NCBI RefSeq assembly: GCF_014191505.1
Contig: NZ_JACHWS010000001.1
Span: forward strand, 1,674,001 to 1,738,000
DNA from: Hoyosella altamirensis
GTDB taxonomy: Bacteria > Actinomycetota > Actinomycetes > Mycobacteriales > Mycobacteriaceae
Length of the DNA stretch: 64,000 nt
Reading direction: 5' to 3'
Shown here: one piece after another, positions 8,662 to 17,386 of the stretch
How the letters are laid out: every line of letters begins with the position of its first letter
How positions within the stretch are numbered: the stretch's first letter is position 1
Translations under genes and position numbers: made by a program
Notes under the pieces: model-generated
The model's database searches: none
Told to the model about the DNA's origin: nothing
The model's input: only the letters and a program-made list of their open reading frames with translations

Positions 8662-10688
8662 GCGGTGCGCCATCCGGCAAGCACTTCGTGTATGGCCCCG
8701 GCGCCGAACAGTGGCCTGTCGGGTAGTGCCAGTCCGGCTGGATGCAGCAGGAAGGGCCGTGTCTGCGCGCCTCCGAGACCGCCATGCGAGCCGACCTGTT
8801 CCTCGAACGCCGCTACCTCGTCAGTGACCGGTGAATACACACTGTTGATCATCAAGTCCGGCGTATTCCGAAAGCTATCGGTGCGGCGAACCCGCTCGAG
8901 AGCGAGCTGACCAAAACTCTCAAGTGGATTCTCGCCTTCCACTTCACCCGTCTCGACGGCAATCGATCCGTGTGGACCTATCACGAGAGACCCTCCGCGT
9001 TCGCGCGCAACGAGCACAAACCCGATTCCGGGATGCCCGGCGAGTGTGGGAATGAGGGCAGGGTAATTCTCGCTGATCCACTCCAGCGTCGCACGTCCAG
9101 CAATCCATGGGAAGCTGACCAGCCCGAGGTTCCCTGAAGCCAGCACGATCGGCTCGGTTGACGGCTGATGCTTTTCAGGTGCGTCGATCTCACTGTGCAG
9201 CGCGGCCGCGGCAAACTGGAGCGTCTCCGCTCCGCGCCCCAGCGCGCCTGTTTGTTCGTCACCTGCCTGCGCATGGGCGATCTGGCGGCGACGCGTCAGT
9301 ATCCCACTGAGATGACGCGGCAGCGGGTGGTCCGGCGGCGGGAGCGCACACGCGCGATGCACGAGAGCACGCAGCGGCTCCTGGTACCGCTGCCTGAACG
9401 TCGCACCCTGGGACTGTCCATGGTCCGAAAGCACAATGACGTGGTAGTCGCGCCGGACTTCCTTCACGACCGACAGCAGCAGCCCGATCTCAGCGTCGAG
9501 CCGGCGCAATACTTCGAGGGTCTCCGGGCGGTCCACGCCCGAATGGTGCGACACCTCGTCGTAACCGACGAGATCCGTGTAGATGATGTCGCGCCCCTTG
9601 ATGAGATCACCGATGACCGCCGCCACCGCGACGTCGGTCAGCACCACCGTCGCGAAGGCACGGATAAACGGGTAGAGGCCACCCCGGCCGACACGCGGCT
9701 GGAAGTTGTACCGCCGCTGCCGCCCTGACTGCCTGATTTCCCGCACCACCTCGGCAACGAAACGGACCGTCGTGCGCGTGGCATTTGCAGGGTCGATGAA
9801 GTACGCGCCGTACCCGTTTCCTGCCCCCATCCGCGGGCCCCGGAACTGGCTCACAACCAGCATCGTGTCGTCCGCACCCCCCGTGAAGAGATTCCCCCGG
9901 CTCGCTCCTCCGGCGAGAAGGGCAGCGTCGTTCATTCGCTGCCTCTCCAGCCACAACGTGTCCTCGGGGCGGTTGCTGACGATGACGCGTTTCTCGTTCT
10001 TGTCGTACCAGCGGAAGGCGGGCACGTCCCAATTCGTCCCGTAGAAGATGCCCAGCTGGCTCGCTGATGTTTGGCAGCTCCAGTCGGTTTCCCAAGAAAC
10101 CAGCTGGTGAGATCCAGTGCGCACGAGTGTGGCGATGTTCGGCACGTGGCCCGAGGCCACGGCACGACGCAGCACATCGTAGCCAAGCCCGTCGATCTGG
10201 ATGCACAGCATGCCAGGCGGACCTGCGCGCTCCGCGTCGCCGACACGGCGCAGTCGCCTCCGTTCGCGCCGCATCACCATCAGCTGATACGCCTCGTCAT
10301 GAGTGGAGGCGATGACGCCCGAAACCAGGGCGGTAACCACAGCGACGACCGCGAATGTCACCACAGTCGCGAGAGTGCCTTCGATCGCCGCGATCGGCAC
10401 CACGTATATCGCGATGAGAAAGCTCACGACGCTGAACGCCATCACCACCACGTACAACAGCACAGGCCCCACCCAGAGCATGGCTTTGAGAAGCAGTGGC
10501 CATAAAACCGCGTTGAGAACACCGAAAACCACGGCGATAGCCAATGCCCGCACGAACGCTACGAACGCCTCGTCAGTCGCTTCCCGCAGCGAGAACCCTT
10601 CAAGGAGCCCGTCTAGCATCAGGAGTGTTATCGCGATCAGCGCGGTGAGTAGCGCAAACTCACCCAGTGTGCGCAATCGGCGATTCAT
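8646..10688 (-). CDS. Membrane protein with alkaline-phosphatase/phosphodiesterase domain (phage-holin-like N-terminus)
   Basis: A 680-residue protein. The first 130 residues hold four hydrophobic segments (about 11-29, 48-66, 74-96, 103-127), a region databases call holin-like. After it comes an alkaline-phosphatase-superfamily hydrolase: IQIDGLGYD (Asp166), WSCQTSASQ (probable nucleophile Thr207), YDEVSHHSG, LSDHGQS and GSHGG supply the metal ligands expected of nucleotide-pyrophosphatase/phosphodiesterases. Substrate is unknown; an envelope phosphodiester is plausible because of the membrane anchor. The ATG follows GGGGAGG. It is found as a stand-alone gene and overlaps the convergent amidohydrolase by 16 bases. 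Confidence 0.82.
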   Translation of the reverse strand: MNRRLRTLGEFALLTALIAITLLMLDGLLEGFSLREATDEAFVAFVRALAIAVVFGVLNAVLWPLLLKAMLWVGPVLLYVVVMAFSVVSFLIAIYVVPIAAIEGTLATVVTFAVVAVVTALVSGVIASTHDEAYQLMVMRRERRRLRRVGDAERAGPPGMLCIQIDGLGYDVLRRAVASGHVPNIATLVRTGSHQLVSWETDWSCQTSASQLGIFYGTNWDVPAFRWYDKNEKRVIVSNRPEDTLWLERQRMNDAALLAGGASRGNLFTGGADDTMLVVSQFRGPRMGAGNGYGAYFIDPANATRTTVRFVAEVVREIRQSGRQRRYNFQPRVGRGGLYPFIRAFATVVLTDVAVAAVIGDLIKGRDIIYTDLVGYDEVSHHSGVDRPETLEVLRRLDAEIGLLLSVVKEVRRDYHVIVLSDHGQSQGATFRQRYQEPLRALVHRACALPPPDHPLPRHLSGILTRRRQIAHAQAGDEQTGALGRGAETLQFAAAALHSEIDAPEKHQPSTEPIVLASGNLGLVSFPWIAGRATLEWISENYPALIPTLAGHPGIGFVLVARERGGSLVIGPHGSIAVETGEVEGENPLESFGQLALERVRRTDSFRNTPDLMINSVYSPVTDEVAAFEEQVGSHGGLGGAQTRPFLLHPAGLALPDRPLFGAGAIHEVLAGWRTAQESP

Positions 10689-10863
10689 CAGCGCGACCTC
10701 CCCATCGAGAACCGCATGATCACAATAGCCCGAAACGACAGCCGCCGGGCGCTTGCCACACCCGCGCGCCGGAGCCGACGAGCGAGCTATGGGCTTAAGC
10801 TGGAGTTTTCAGGTACAAACAGTAGAGTCCACCAGTGTCGATTTCAGTAGGCGAGAGTATCGC

Positions 10864-11640
10864 GTGAGGCCAAAGCCAGCAGTTTCGATTCAGTGGCACG
10901 GCCACGCCACCACGACGATCGTCGATAGTGGTACCCGAGTCCTCACCGACCCCGTGCTGACGAATAGAGTCGGGCACCTGCGCCGACGTCGGGGCCCACG
11001 CCCAGGCGACGCTGTCTACTCACCCGATGTTGTCGTGCTCTCGCACCTGCACAGCGACCACACACACATACCATCGCTGCAGCTACTCGACCCTGGTGTC
11101 CCTATCATCGTTCCCGCCGGGGCTGTCGGTGCGGTCCGCGGGTTGCGCGCATTCGGCGATCGGCTCATCGAGGCACGCATCGGTGACACGATCGCGATCG
11201 GCGCGCTCAGCATCGACGTCACGCCCGCTGAGCACGACGGCCGCCGCTGGCCGAGGGGCCCGGCGCATGCCGATGCCGTGGGATACCTGATCAGAGGAAC
11301 CGCGACCACTTACTTCGCCGGGGACACAGATCTGTACCGCGAGATGGACCAGTGGGCGCCGAACTGCGATATGGCACTGATTCCGGTCGGCGGCTGGGGG
11401 CCCAATCTGGGGCCCGGCCACCTCACCCCGCAGCGCGCTGCGGAGGCTGTCGCCCATATCGGTGCGAGTCACGCTGTACCAATCCATTTTGGGACGCTGT
11501 GGCCGATTGGTCTCGACAAAGTCCGACCCGAGCGCTTTCACGACCCCGGCGCAGACTTCGTTACCCACGCCGCACGAGCAGGCGTGGCTGCAACAGAACT
11601 CGAACCCGGCACCACCGTCTCGTGGCGCGCATCAGCGTAG
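10864..11640 (+). CDS. MBL-fold metal-dependent hydrolase (UlaG-like)
   Basis: A 258-residue metallo-beta-lactamase-fold protein. It starts with the usual WHGHATTTI strand, carries the metal motif HLHSDH, then a later ligand set AEHDGR, AGDTDLY and a C-terminal HFGT. This is the arrangement of UlaG/L-ascorbate-6-phosphate lactonase-like and N-acyl-phosphatidylethanolamine phospholipase D-like hydrolases; the substrate cannot be read from sequence. I chose the GTG at 10864 because homology starts there and GGCGAG lies upstream; ATG at 10789 is an alternative. The last 9 bases overlap the convergent zinc-finger gene. Confidence 0.82.
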   Translation: MRPKPAVSIQWHGHATTTIVDSGTRVLTDPVLTNRVGHLRRRRGPRPGDAVYSPDVVVLSHLHSDHTHIPSLQLLDPGVPIIVPAGAVGAVRGLRAFGDRLIEARIGDTIAIGALSIDVTPAEHDGRRWPRGPAHADAVGYLIRGTATTYFAGDTDLYREMDQWAPNCDMALIPVGGWGPNLGPGHLTPQRAAEAVAHIGASHAVPIHFGTLWPIGLDKVRPERFHDPGADFVTHAARAGVAATELEPGTTVSWRASA

Positions 11641-11976
11641 CCGTTCAGCCTCCTTGGCGAGACTGACGAGCGAGTCGACAAGCTCGCGCAACTCTCCCCC
11701 GTTCGCGCCCTCGGCGATTGCCGTCGCCACGTCTTCAGCCGCGCAGCGGACCTCGAAAGCCCGATCCACCAGAGCTGACGCTTCAGACGCTGACAACACG
11801 ACAGCATCCGACGGAATCGAGGTTCCCCGAACTGTCGTCCGGTGTTCGTACGCACGCTGGCGACACGATTGCCGACAGTACTGCCGACGCCGTCCCACCC
11901 CGTTATCCGGTACTTGTCTCCCGCACCATTGGCACGCGTGCGGGCGCCGTGCAAGTCTCGCCACGGGGATAGACAT
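11632..11976 (-). CDS. Small zinc-ribbon-like protein (Rv2049c-type)
   Basis: A 114-residue protein with four cysteines in CQWCGR (Cys15, Cys18) and YCRQSCRQRAYEHR (Cys34, Cys38), a likely zinc-binding knuckle, followed by a helical acidic/basic tail. Its position, divergent from rbpA, matches Rv2049c of M. tuberculosis, a conserved protein of unknown function (established synteny). The C-terminal part (ELVDSLVSLAKEAERLR) looks coiled-coil-like. The start at 11976 is preferred; an in-frame frame extending to 12126 would run over the rbpA promoter. Function unknown; DNA or RNA binding is only a guess. Confidence 0.78.
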   Translation of the reverse strand: MSIPVARLARRPHACQWCGRQVPDNGVGRRRQYCRQSCRQRAYEHRTTVRGTSIPSDAVVLSASEASALVDRAFEVRCAAEDVATAIAEGANGGELRELVDSLVSLAKEAERLR

Positions 11977-12068
11977 TAGCGCCCGAAATGAACGAAGCCA
12001 CGGATCAACGCGCCTGCACGCCGCAATGCCACCACGAGCGAGTAAAATGTAGCGGCCACCTTCTACCG

Positions 12069-12094
12069 GGAACCTTTCCCGATGCCGGTGCGTT
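12069..12094 (+). promoter_or_regulatory. SigH/SigR-type promoter for rbpA
   Basis: GGAAC at 12069-12073, then exactly 18 bases, then GTT at 12092-12094. This matches the consensus of thiol-oxidative-stress ECF sigma factors SigR (Streptomyces) and SigH (mycobacteria), GGAAY-N18/19-GTT. rbpA is a known SigR target in Streptomyces (established knowledge). The predicted transcript would start near 12100, about 65 bases before the rbpA ATG. Confidence 0.65.
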
Positions 12095-12164
12095 GAAATG
12101 CTATGTACGATCCGGCGGGCGAACACGCGCGGCAGCGCGAGTCCGACGATGAAAGGGGAAAGCG

Positions 12165-12512
12165 ATGGCAGATCGGGTCCTTCGAGGGAGCCGTCTCGGC
12201 GCTGTAAGTTACGAGACCGACCGGGACCATGACCTCGCCCCGCGCCGGTATGCCCGGTACCGCACCCCTAGCGGTGAAGAGTTCGAGATTCCTTTCTCCG
12301 ACGATGCGGAGATCCCCGGCACCTGGCTGTGCCGCAACGGTGAGGAAGGCGAACTGGTTGAGGGCACTGCTCCCGAAGCAAAGAAGGTGAAGCCGCCGCG
12401 CACACACTGGGACATGCTTCTCGAGCGCCGCAGTGAGGAAGAACTCGAAGAGCTTCTCACTGAGCGTCTCGAACTGCTCAAGCAGCGCCGTCGGCGGCCA
12501 GCTTCCAGCTAG
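12165..12512 (+). CDS. rbpA: RNA polymerase-binding protein RbpA
   Basis: A 115-residue RbpA. It binds the RNA polymerase beta' subunit and group I sigma factors and stabilises open complexes in actinobacteria. The sequence shows the family layout: N-terminal tail with VLRGSRLGAVSYETDR, the core RbpA domain with YRTPSGEEFEIPFSDDAEIP and WLCRNG, a basic linker (KKVKPPRTHWDMLLERR) and the sigma-interacting helix EEELEELLTERLELL. In this copy the core keeps only one cysteine, as in mycobacterial RbpA, which does not need zinc. ATG with AAAGGGGAA upstream. It is monocistronic, ending at a very strong bidirectional terminator. Confidence 0.97.
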   Translation: MADRVLRGSRLGAVSYETDRDHDLAPRRYARYRTPSGEEFEIPFSDDAEIPGTWLCRNGEEGELVEGTAPEAKKVKPPRTHWDMLLERRSEEELEELLTERLELLKQRRRRPASS

Positions 12513-12516
12513 CGCT

Positions 12517-12571
12517 ACAACGACAAAGGGCGGCACCCGAGGTAACCCCGGGTGCCGCCCTTTGTCGTTGT
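12517..12571. terminator. Bidirectional terminator between rbpA and ppm1
   Basis: A perfect 23-base-pair stem with a 9-base loop (left arm 12517-12539, right arm 12549-12571). It begins 5 bases after the rbpA stop and ends 3 bases from the convergent ppm1 stop, and the outer stem (ACAACGACAAA) gives T-rich tails on both strands, so it should stop transcription from both sides. Confidence 0.92.
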
Positions 12572-12573
12572 CG

Positions 12574-13377
12574 TTATGCCTTCTTACGGCGCAACTTATT
12601 GATTCTGCGCTCCCATCCCCACTGGGTGACCTTCAGCAGCGCTTCACGAACGATATTGCCACTCATCTTCGATTCGCCGCGCTCACGTTCGGTGAACGTG
12701 ATGGGAACTTCACGGACGTTGAACCCGGACTCGATGCTTCGCCACGCGAGATCGACCTGGAAGCAGTAGCCATGCGACTCGACCTCGCTGAGATCAAGGT
12801 GCTCGAGAACGCTACGGCGGAAAGCCCTGTATCCACCGGTGATGTCCTTCAAACCGACTCCCAGCGCAAGACGCGAATAGAGGTTACCGCCGCGTGAAAG
12901 CCATTCGCGGCGCTTCGGCCAGTTGACGACAGAGCCGCCAGGTACATACCGGGAACCCAGGACGAGGTCGTAGCCAGCGTCGATCTGGTCAAGCAACCGG
13001 TGCAGCTCCTCAGGTGCGTGGCTGCCGTCCGCATCCATTTCGACGAGCACACCGTAATCACGCTCGAGGCCCCAATGGAAACCAGCGATGTAAGCCGCGC
13101 CCAGACCGTTCTTGGCTGTGCGGTGCATCACGTGGATGCGGTTCTGCAAATCAGCATCCGCGAGCTTGTCAGCGAGTTCCCCGGTGCCGTCCGGGCTGCC
13201 GTCGTCGACCACGAGGACGTGTGTGTGAGGAAGCGCGGCATGCAGGCGCTCAATGATGATTCCGAGGTTGTCACGCTCGTTGTAGGTGGGGATGATTACG
13301 AGCGTGCGCGCGCTCGGCCGTGACTCGTCAGAACCCGAGTCATTCTGGCCACTCGCCCCTGGGGTGCCCGCCGCCAT
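12574..13377 (-). CDS. ppm1: Polyprenol monophosphomannose synthase
   Basis: A GT2-family glycosyltransferase of about 267 residues that moves mannose from GDP-mannose to polyprenol phosphate at the membrane, feeding lipomannan, lipoarabinomannan and protein mannosylation. Visible motifs: [24 protein letters not shown], the [10 protein letters not shown] metal site and GSRYVPGG. There are no C-terminal membrane spans, as in the bacterial single-domain DPM1-like type. In M. tuberculosis the same domain is fused behind an Lnt domain (Rv2051c); here the two are separate neighbours. ATG at 13377 is chosen for AGGAAGGA 6 bases upstream; in-frame ATGs at 13404 and 13425 are alternatives. Confidence 0.93.
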   Translation of the reverse strand: MAAGTPGASGQNDSGSDESRPSARTLVIIPTYNERDNLGIIIERLHAALPHTHVLVVDDGSPDGTGELADKLADADLQNRIHVMHRTAKNGLGAAYIAGFHWGLERDYGVLVEMDADGSHAPEELHRLLDQIDAGYDLVLGSRYVPGGSVVNWPKRREWLSRGGNLYSRLALGVGLKDITGGYRAFRRSVLEHLDLSEVESHGYCFQVDLAWRSIESGFNVREVPITFTERERGESKMSGNIVREALLKVTQWGWERRINKLRRKKA

Positions 13378-13452
13378 TGGCTGTCCTTCCTGCCGGTCTC
13401 GCATTACTTCCACGTGTTGAGCCACACGCGAACCACACGCGAGTGTATGCGT

Positions 13453-15075
13453 TCAGCTCGGTGTTGAATCTAATGCCACCGTCTGTGGTTTCGCTTGGTG
13501 CCCGCGGGATTCGTTGCGGGCCTCATCTTGACGGTGAGCGATCACACCTGCAACCGCAGCAATGAGAGCAAGTGCGCCGACGAGTCGCTCTGGCCACGGC
13601 CCGAGAACGGTGGCCAGCGTGTTTGCCGTGTGCAAGGGCACCTCAGCGACGAGCACATCTGGAACGAAAATGTCGGACTGCTGCTCTATGACCCCGGTCG
13701 GAGAAACGATCGCGCTGACTCCGCTGGTTGCTGCGACGATTACCGCGCGGCCGTGCTCCACCGCCCGCACCTGGGACATTGCGAGCTGCTGGAAGGTCAT
13801 ATCCGTATCGTCCACGGTCGTGAATGTCGCGTTGTTCGTAGGCACTGCGAAATACTGAGCGCCGTTGCGCGCCGCGTTTGTGAACGCCCGGTCAAAGGCG
13901 ACCTCGTAACACGTCGCCACACCGAGCGGCACGCCTGCGGCCGACACGACGAAGTCGCTATCCCCCGGCACGAAGCTGCCCGCCATGTCAACGAGATCGG
14001 AGAAGAACAGCCCGAAGAAGCCGCGCATCGGCATGTACTCACCAAACGGCTGGATAATCGCTTTGTCATGCCGGTCCGCAGGCCCCACGTCCGGTTCCCA
14101 GACGACAGCGGTGTTGGAGAACGTATTGTCGCCGTTGTACCGGACCGCTCCTACGAGAATCGGCGCCCCGACTGCCCTAGCGGCACCGGTGATGATCTCA
14201 GTGGCATACATGTCACGGAACGGATCGATGTCGGATGAGTTCTCCGGCCAGATCACCACATCCGGCTGAGCCACGTCACCGCGATCGATCGCACGGGCCA
14301 GTTCGTGCGTCCGTTGTACGTGGTTGTCCAGCACGGCACGGCGCTGCGCATTGAAGTCGAGGCCGAGCCGCGGCACATTGCCCTGTACCGCGGCGACCGT
14401 CAGTGTCGAGGATGACTCAGCGAATCGCGCCACCGCGGGAGCGAGAACAGCGGCCGCAACAAACGGTACGGTCAGCGCGAGTCCACCCACAACGAGGCCA
14501 GGCAGAGCACGCGCCCGGACCGCCGCTACAAGGCCGATAGTTCCCGCTCCCACGAGGGCCACCGCGAAACTCAGCCCCGGCGCCCCCAGCGTCGATACAA
14601 GCGCCAGCAATGGGCCTTCAGACTGCCCGAACGCCAGTCTTCCCCACGGGAAGCCGCCGAACGGGAACATCGACCGGAGCCATTCAGCCGCTGTCCAGCA
14701 CGCTGCGGCCGCTGGTATTGCGAACACGATCGGTAACCGCCACACCAGCACAGTCCCAATGCCGAACACACCAAAGTAGACGGCGCACGCGAAGGCGAGG
14801 CCGAGCCACGGCACGGGACCCACATACATCCCAACCCATGGCAGTAACGGGACGAAGAAACCGGCACCACCGAGGAAGCCGTAACCAAAACCGGATCGGA
14901 CGCTTGCCCCGCCCGCACCGATGCGCGTGAGAACGGCGACGAGCACCGCTACCCCGATCGGTGCGAGGAACCACGTCGTTCGCGGCGGGAAGCTGAAGTA
15001 GATCAGCAGCCCCGCAGCGAACGCGAGCAGGCAGTTACCCGCGACACGCAAGGTCGCACCCGTGTCGCCGTTCAT
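13453..15075 (-). CDS. lnt: Apolipoprotein N-acyltransferase
   Basis: A 540-residue membrane enzyme that N-acylates the diacylglyceryl-cysteine of exported lipoproteins. The first 220 residues carry several hydrophobic spans, followed by the nitrilase domain with the catalytic triad in view: Glu in WPENSSD (about 278), Lys in KAIIQPFGEY (about 336) and Cys in GVATCYEVAF (about 389), and a last membrane helix near the C-terminus. ATG at 15075 overlaps the upstream amidohydrolase stop as ATGA, indicating coupling. It lies 75 bases before ppm1 on the same strand; the pair is the split form of mycobacterial Lnt-Ppm1. Confidence 0.93.
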   Translation of the reverse strand: MNGDTGATLRVAGNCLLAFAAGLLIYFSFPPRTTWFLAPIGVAVLVAVLTRIGAGGASVRSGFGYGFLGGAGFFVPLLPWVGMYVGPVPWLGLAFACAVYFGVFGIGTVLVWRLPIVFAIPAAAACWTAAEWLRSMFPFGGFPWGRLAFGQSEGPLLALVSTLGAPGLSFAVALVGAGTIGLVAAVRARALPGLVVGGLALTVPFVAAAVLAPAVARFAESSSTLTVAAVQGNVPRLGLDFNAQRRAVLDNHVQRTHELARAIDRGDVAQPDVVIWPENSSDIDPFRDMYATEIITGAARAVGAPILVGAVRYNGDNTFSNTAVVWEPDVGPADRHDKAIIQPFGEYMPMRGFFGLFFSDLVDMAGSFVPGDSDFVVSAAGVPLGVATCYEVAFDRAFTNAARNGAQYFAVPTNNATFTTVDDTDMTFQQLAMSQVRAVEHGRAVIVAATSGVSAIVSPTGVIEQQSDIFVPDVLVAEVPLHTANTLATVLGPWPERLVGALALIAAVAGVIAHRQDEARNESRGHQAKPQTVALDSTPS

Positions 15076-16673
15076 GCGCGGCGCTCGTAAATGACGCGGC
15101 CTCGGTGCACTGTTCGTAAGCAGACCGGCAAGGCATCCTCTAGGTGAGGCAGTGCGGGGACACGGGACCGTGGGTCTGTGGACCACCGCTGCACACTGTC
15201 GCGGGGCGCCGAAACTACAAGGTCGCCCGTTTCCCACACTGCGTACGATGCGGGTGACCCGGGGACGAGGGTCCCGGCGAGTCCATCGCGGACCCCGCCT
15301 GCCCGCCAGGCACCCCGAGTGGCAGCCGAGAATGCCGCGCGGGGCGATACACCGTGGCCTTCCGTGTTGTGGTGAACAGCAGCGCGGATCATTTCCCAGG
15401 GCTCAATGGGGGTTACGGGGGCGTCGGAACCGAAAGCCAGCGAGACTCCCTTCGCGGCGAGCATCGAGAAAGGGTTGAGTTCCGCTGCGCGCTCGGCGCC
15501 CAGACGCTGTGCGTACATACCCTCAGGACCACCCCAGAGCGCGTCGAAAACCGGCTGCATACTGGCGATAACTCCGAGACGCGCAAGCACTTCGGCCTGC
15601 GTGCTGCTCACCATCTCGACGTGTTCGAGCCGATGCCCACAACGGGCAACCTCTGGGCCACTGAGAGTCGTTTCCGCGCGTTCATATGCCCGCACCGCCG
15701 CAGCCACCGCAGCGTCACCGATCACATGGAAGCCCGTTTGAATTCCCGCCCTGGTGCACGCGATGACGTGACTCGCCATCGTGTCCTCGTCGAGGTAGGT
15801 GCGGCCGAACTGATCCCCCTGCCCATCGTGGTAGGGGTCGCAGAGCCATGCCGTGTGCGAGCCAATCGCACCGTCCGCGAAAAGGTCACCGCCAAGTGCG
15901 TGTGCACCCGTTACAGCAATAAGTTCTTTGGCTTCTTCCGGGGCCGACACGGCTTCGCCCCAGTAGCCGCGCACCTCGACACCATGTTCGGTCGCGAGGA
16001 GTTCCCTGAAGTCGGTGAGGCCCGCGATCTCAGGGCCACCACATTCGTGGACACACGCCACCCCGCGCGACGCGGCGTGACCCAGCAGCGCCTCCCGCGC
16101 GCGCGCTCGCTGTGCCGGCGTGAGCAGATCGCCCGCGGCGGTTCGCACCAGATGGTGTGCTTCTGCCGTCAATGGAGCGTCAGCGGAGAATCCCGGTGCC
16201 CCGGTGAGTCCGGGCGCGGCCTCGCGCAACGCCGCGGAGGCCGCAGCGGAATGAGCGTCAACCCGCACCGCATACACGGCGCGGCCAGGTGCCGCGGCGT
16301 CGAGTTCCTGCGTGCTCGGGGGACGCTGGCCGGGCCACGCTGTTTCATCCCACCCGGTGGCCCAGATGACGCCATCGTCGTGGCTACGTGCGTAATCGGC
16401 GATCGCATCGAGCATCGCGTCACGTGACCCGCAGTGCGTGACGTCCAGGCTGGTGAGAGCCAAGCCAGCTGCGGTGGTATGCACGTGCGGGTCAACGAAC
16501 ACCGGAGTGACGAATGCGCCCTGCAGATCAATCACGTCAGCGTCGGGGTGCAGAGCGCGCCCGGGCCGATCTTCACCGAGCCAGACGACTATTCCGTCGG
16601 TTACGGCCATTGACGTTGCGCCGGGCGAGACGGGGCTGTAAATGCGCCCGCCGACTAGAAGCTGAGTTCCCAC
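15072..16673 (-). CDS. YtcJ-like amidohydrolase (Rv2052c-type)
   Basis: A 533-residue metal-dependent hydrolase of the amidohydrolase superfamily, group with YtcJ/NfdA-like exoenzymes. The N-terminal metal pair is DPHVH (His63, His65); later ligand regions are FHVIGDAAV and FGSDAPVTPIEPW, and GTLVPGSPASYAVWE forms the typical C-terminal strand. Substrate unknown. The genomic position between fxsA and lnt equals that of Rv2052c (synteny known from M. tuberculosis). GTG start, 6 bases after the fxsA stop; stop overlaps the lnt start, so fxsA, this gene, lnt and probably ppm1 form one operon. Confidence 0.82.
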   Translation of the reverse strand: MGTQLLVGGRIYSPVSPGATSMAVTDGIVVWLGEDRPGRALHPDADVIDLQGAFVTPVFVDPHVHTTAAGLALTSLDVTHCGSRDAMLDAIADYARSHDDGVIWATGWDETAWPGQRPPSTQELDAAAPGRAVYAVRVDAHSAAASAALREAAPGLTGAPGFSADAPLTAEAHHLVRTAAGDLLTPAQRARAREALLGHAASRGVACVHECGGPEIAGLTDFRELLATEHGVEVRGYWGEAVSAPEEAKELIAVTGAHALGGDLFADGAIGSHTAWLCDPYHDGQGDQFGRTYLDEDTMASHVIACTRAGIQTGFHVIGDAAVAAAVRAYERAETTLSGPEVARCGHRLEHVEMVSSTQAEVLARLGVIASMQPVFDALWGGPEGMYAQRLGAERAAELNPFSMLAAKGVSLAFGSDAPVTPIEPWEMIRAAVHHNTEGHGVSPRAAFSAATRGAWRAGGVRDGLAGTLVPGSPASYAVWETGDLVVSAPRDSVQRWSTDPRSRVPALPHLEDALPVCLRTVHRGRVIYERRA

Positions 16674-16679
16674 GACGTG

Positions 16680-17312
16680 TCAGTCTGCCTCGTACCGGCG
16701 GCGCTCGCGCTCACCGTCGCTTTCGCGGGGTGTGTCGTCGCGGTTTCGATCGAGTTCACGGATGTAGTCGTCGTCGGAGTTGTTTCCAGCGTGAGACGTC
16801 TCTTCTGAATACTGGCCCGGCTGGCGCTGGTCTCTGTCCGGGTCCTCGACAGTTTCTTCACTGACGACGACGCCATCGACCACGCCATGACGGGAATCGG
16901 CTGGAGACCGGTACGCGCGCATCGTTCCCCATCCTGCGGCGCCTGAAGCCGCGGCGACGCGGTACCGCCGAACCGCGAGAAGCATGATCACTGGCCGGAT
17001 CAGTGCGCGCGTCGGCGGGAACAAGATGAGCACGCCCAGCGCGGTGGTGACAAGACCAGGGATGATCAGCAAAAGCCCCGCAATGGCGATCAGCATGGTG
17101 TCAGTGACCGCGCCCGCCGGGGAACCCCTCCCATCACGCAAGGCCCCGAGCTGTCGCAAAGCCGATTGTGTCTGCATCCCGAAAAGCATGAAGCCCAGCA
17201 GGGTCGCGCCGAGCACCACCGCCACCGTCCAGAGAATGCCGACCGCCTGCGCCAGCAGCACAAGGGCCGTCACCTCGGCGATGACGTAGAGCAGAAATAT
17301 CAGCAGAAACAC
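16680..17312 (-). CDS. fxsA: FxsA family membrane protein
   Basis: A protein of about 210 residues with the FxsA domain in the first 130: membrane segments around residues 1-18, 20-43 and 69-100, including the family stretch TLLGFMLFGMQTQ and IIPGLVTTALGVLILFPPTR. The last 80 residues are very hydrophilic and charged (RD/DR/EE rich), probably a cytoplasmic disordered tail. E. coli FxsA is a membrane protein whose overexpression relieves F exclusion of phage T7; the normal role is unclear. I prefer the GTG at 17312 (GGAAGGG 6 bases upstream); GTG at 17333 is in frame too. First gene of the leftward fxsA-amidohydrolase-lnt-ppm1 group. Confidence 0.85.
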   Translation of the reverse strand: MFLLIFLLYVIAEVTALVLLAQAVGILWTVAVVLGATLLGFMLFGMQTQSALRQLGALRDGRGSPAGAVTDTMLIAIAGLLLIIPGLVTTALGVLILFPPTRALIRPVIMLLAVRRYRVAAASGAAGWGTMRAYRSPADSRHGVVDGVVVSEETVEDPDRDQRQPGQYSEETSHAGNNSDDDYIRELDRNRDDTPRESDGERERRRYEAD

Positions 17313-17386
17313 GGATAACCCTTCCGGCGGCACAGATCGTTATGTCCAGTGTTCCGCAAAAGACTGATCTGCGGCTACTGCTCGCG

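Noticed and set aside
8646-10688. Prophage or holin gene
   Set aside because: Only the N-terminal domain resembles holin-like families; no phage genes are around.
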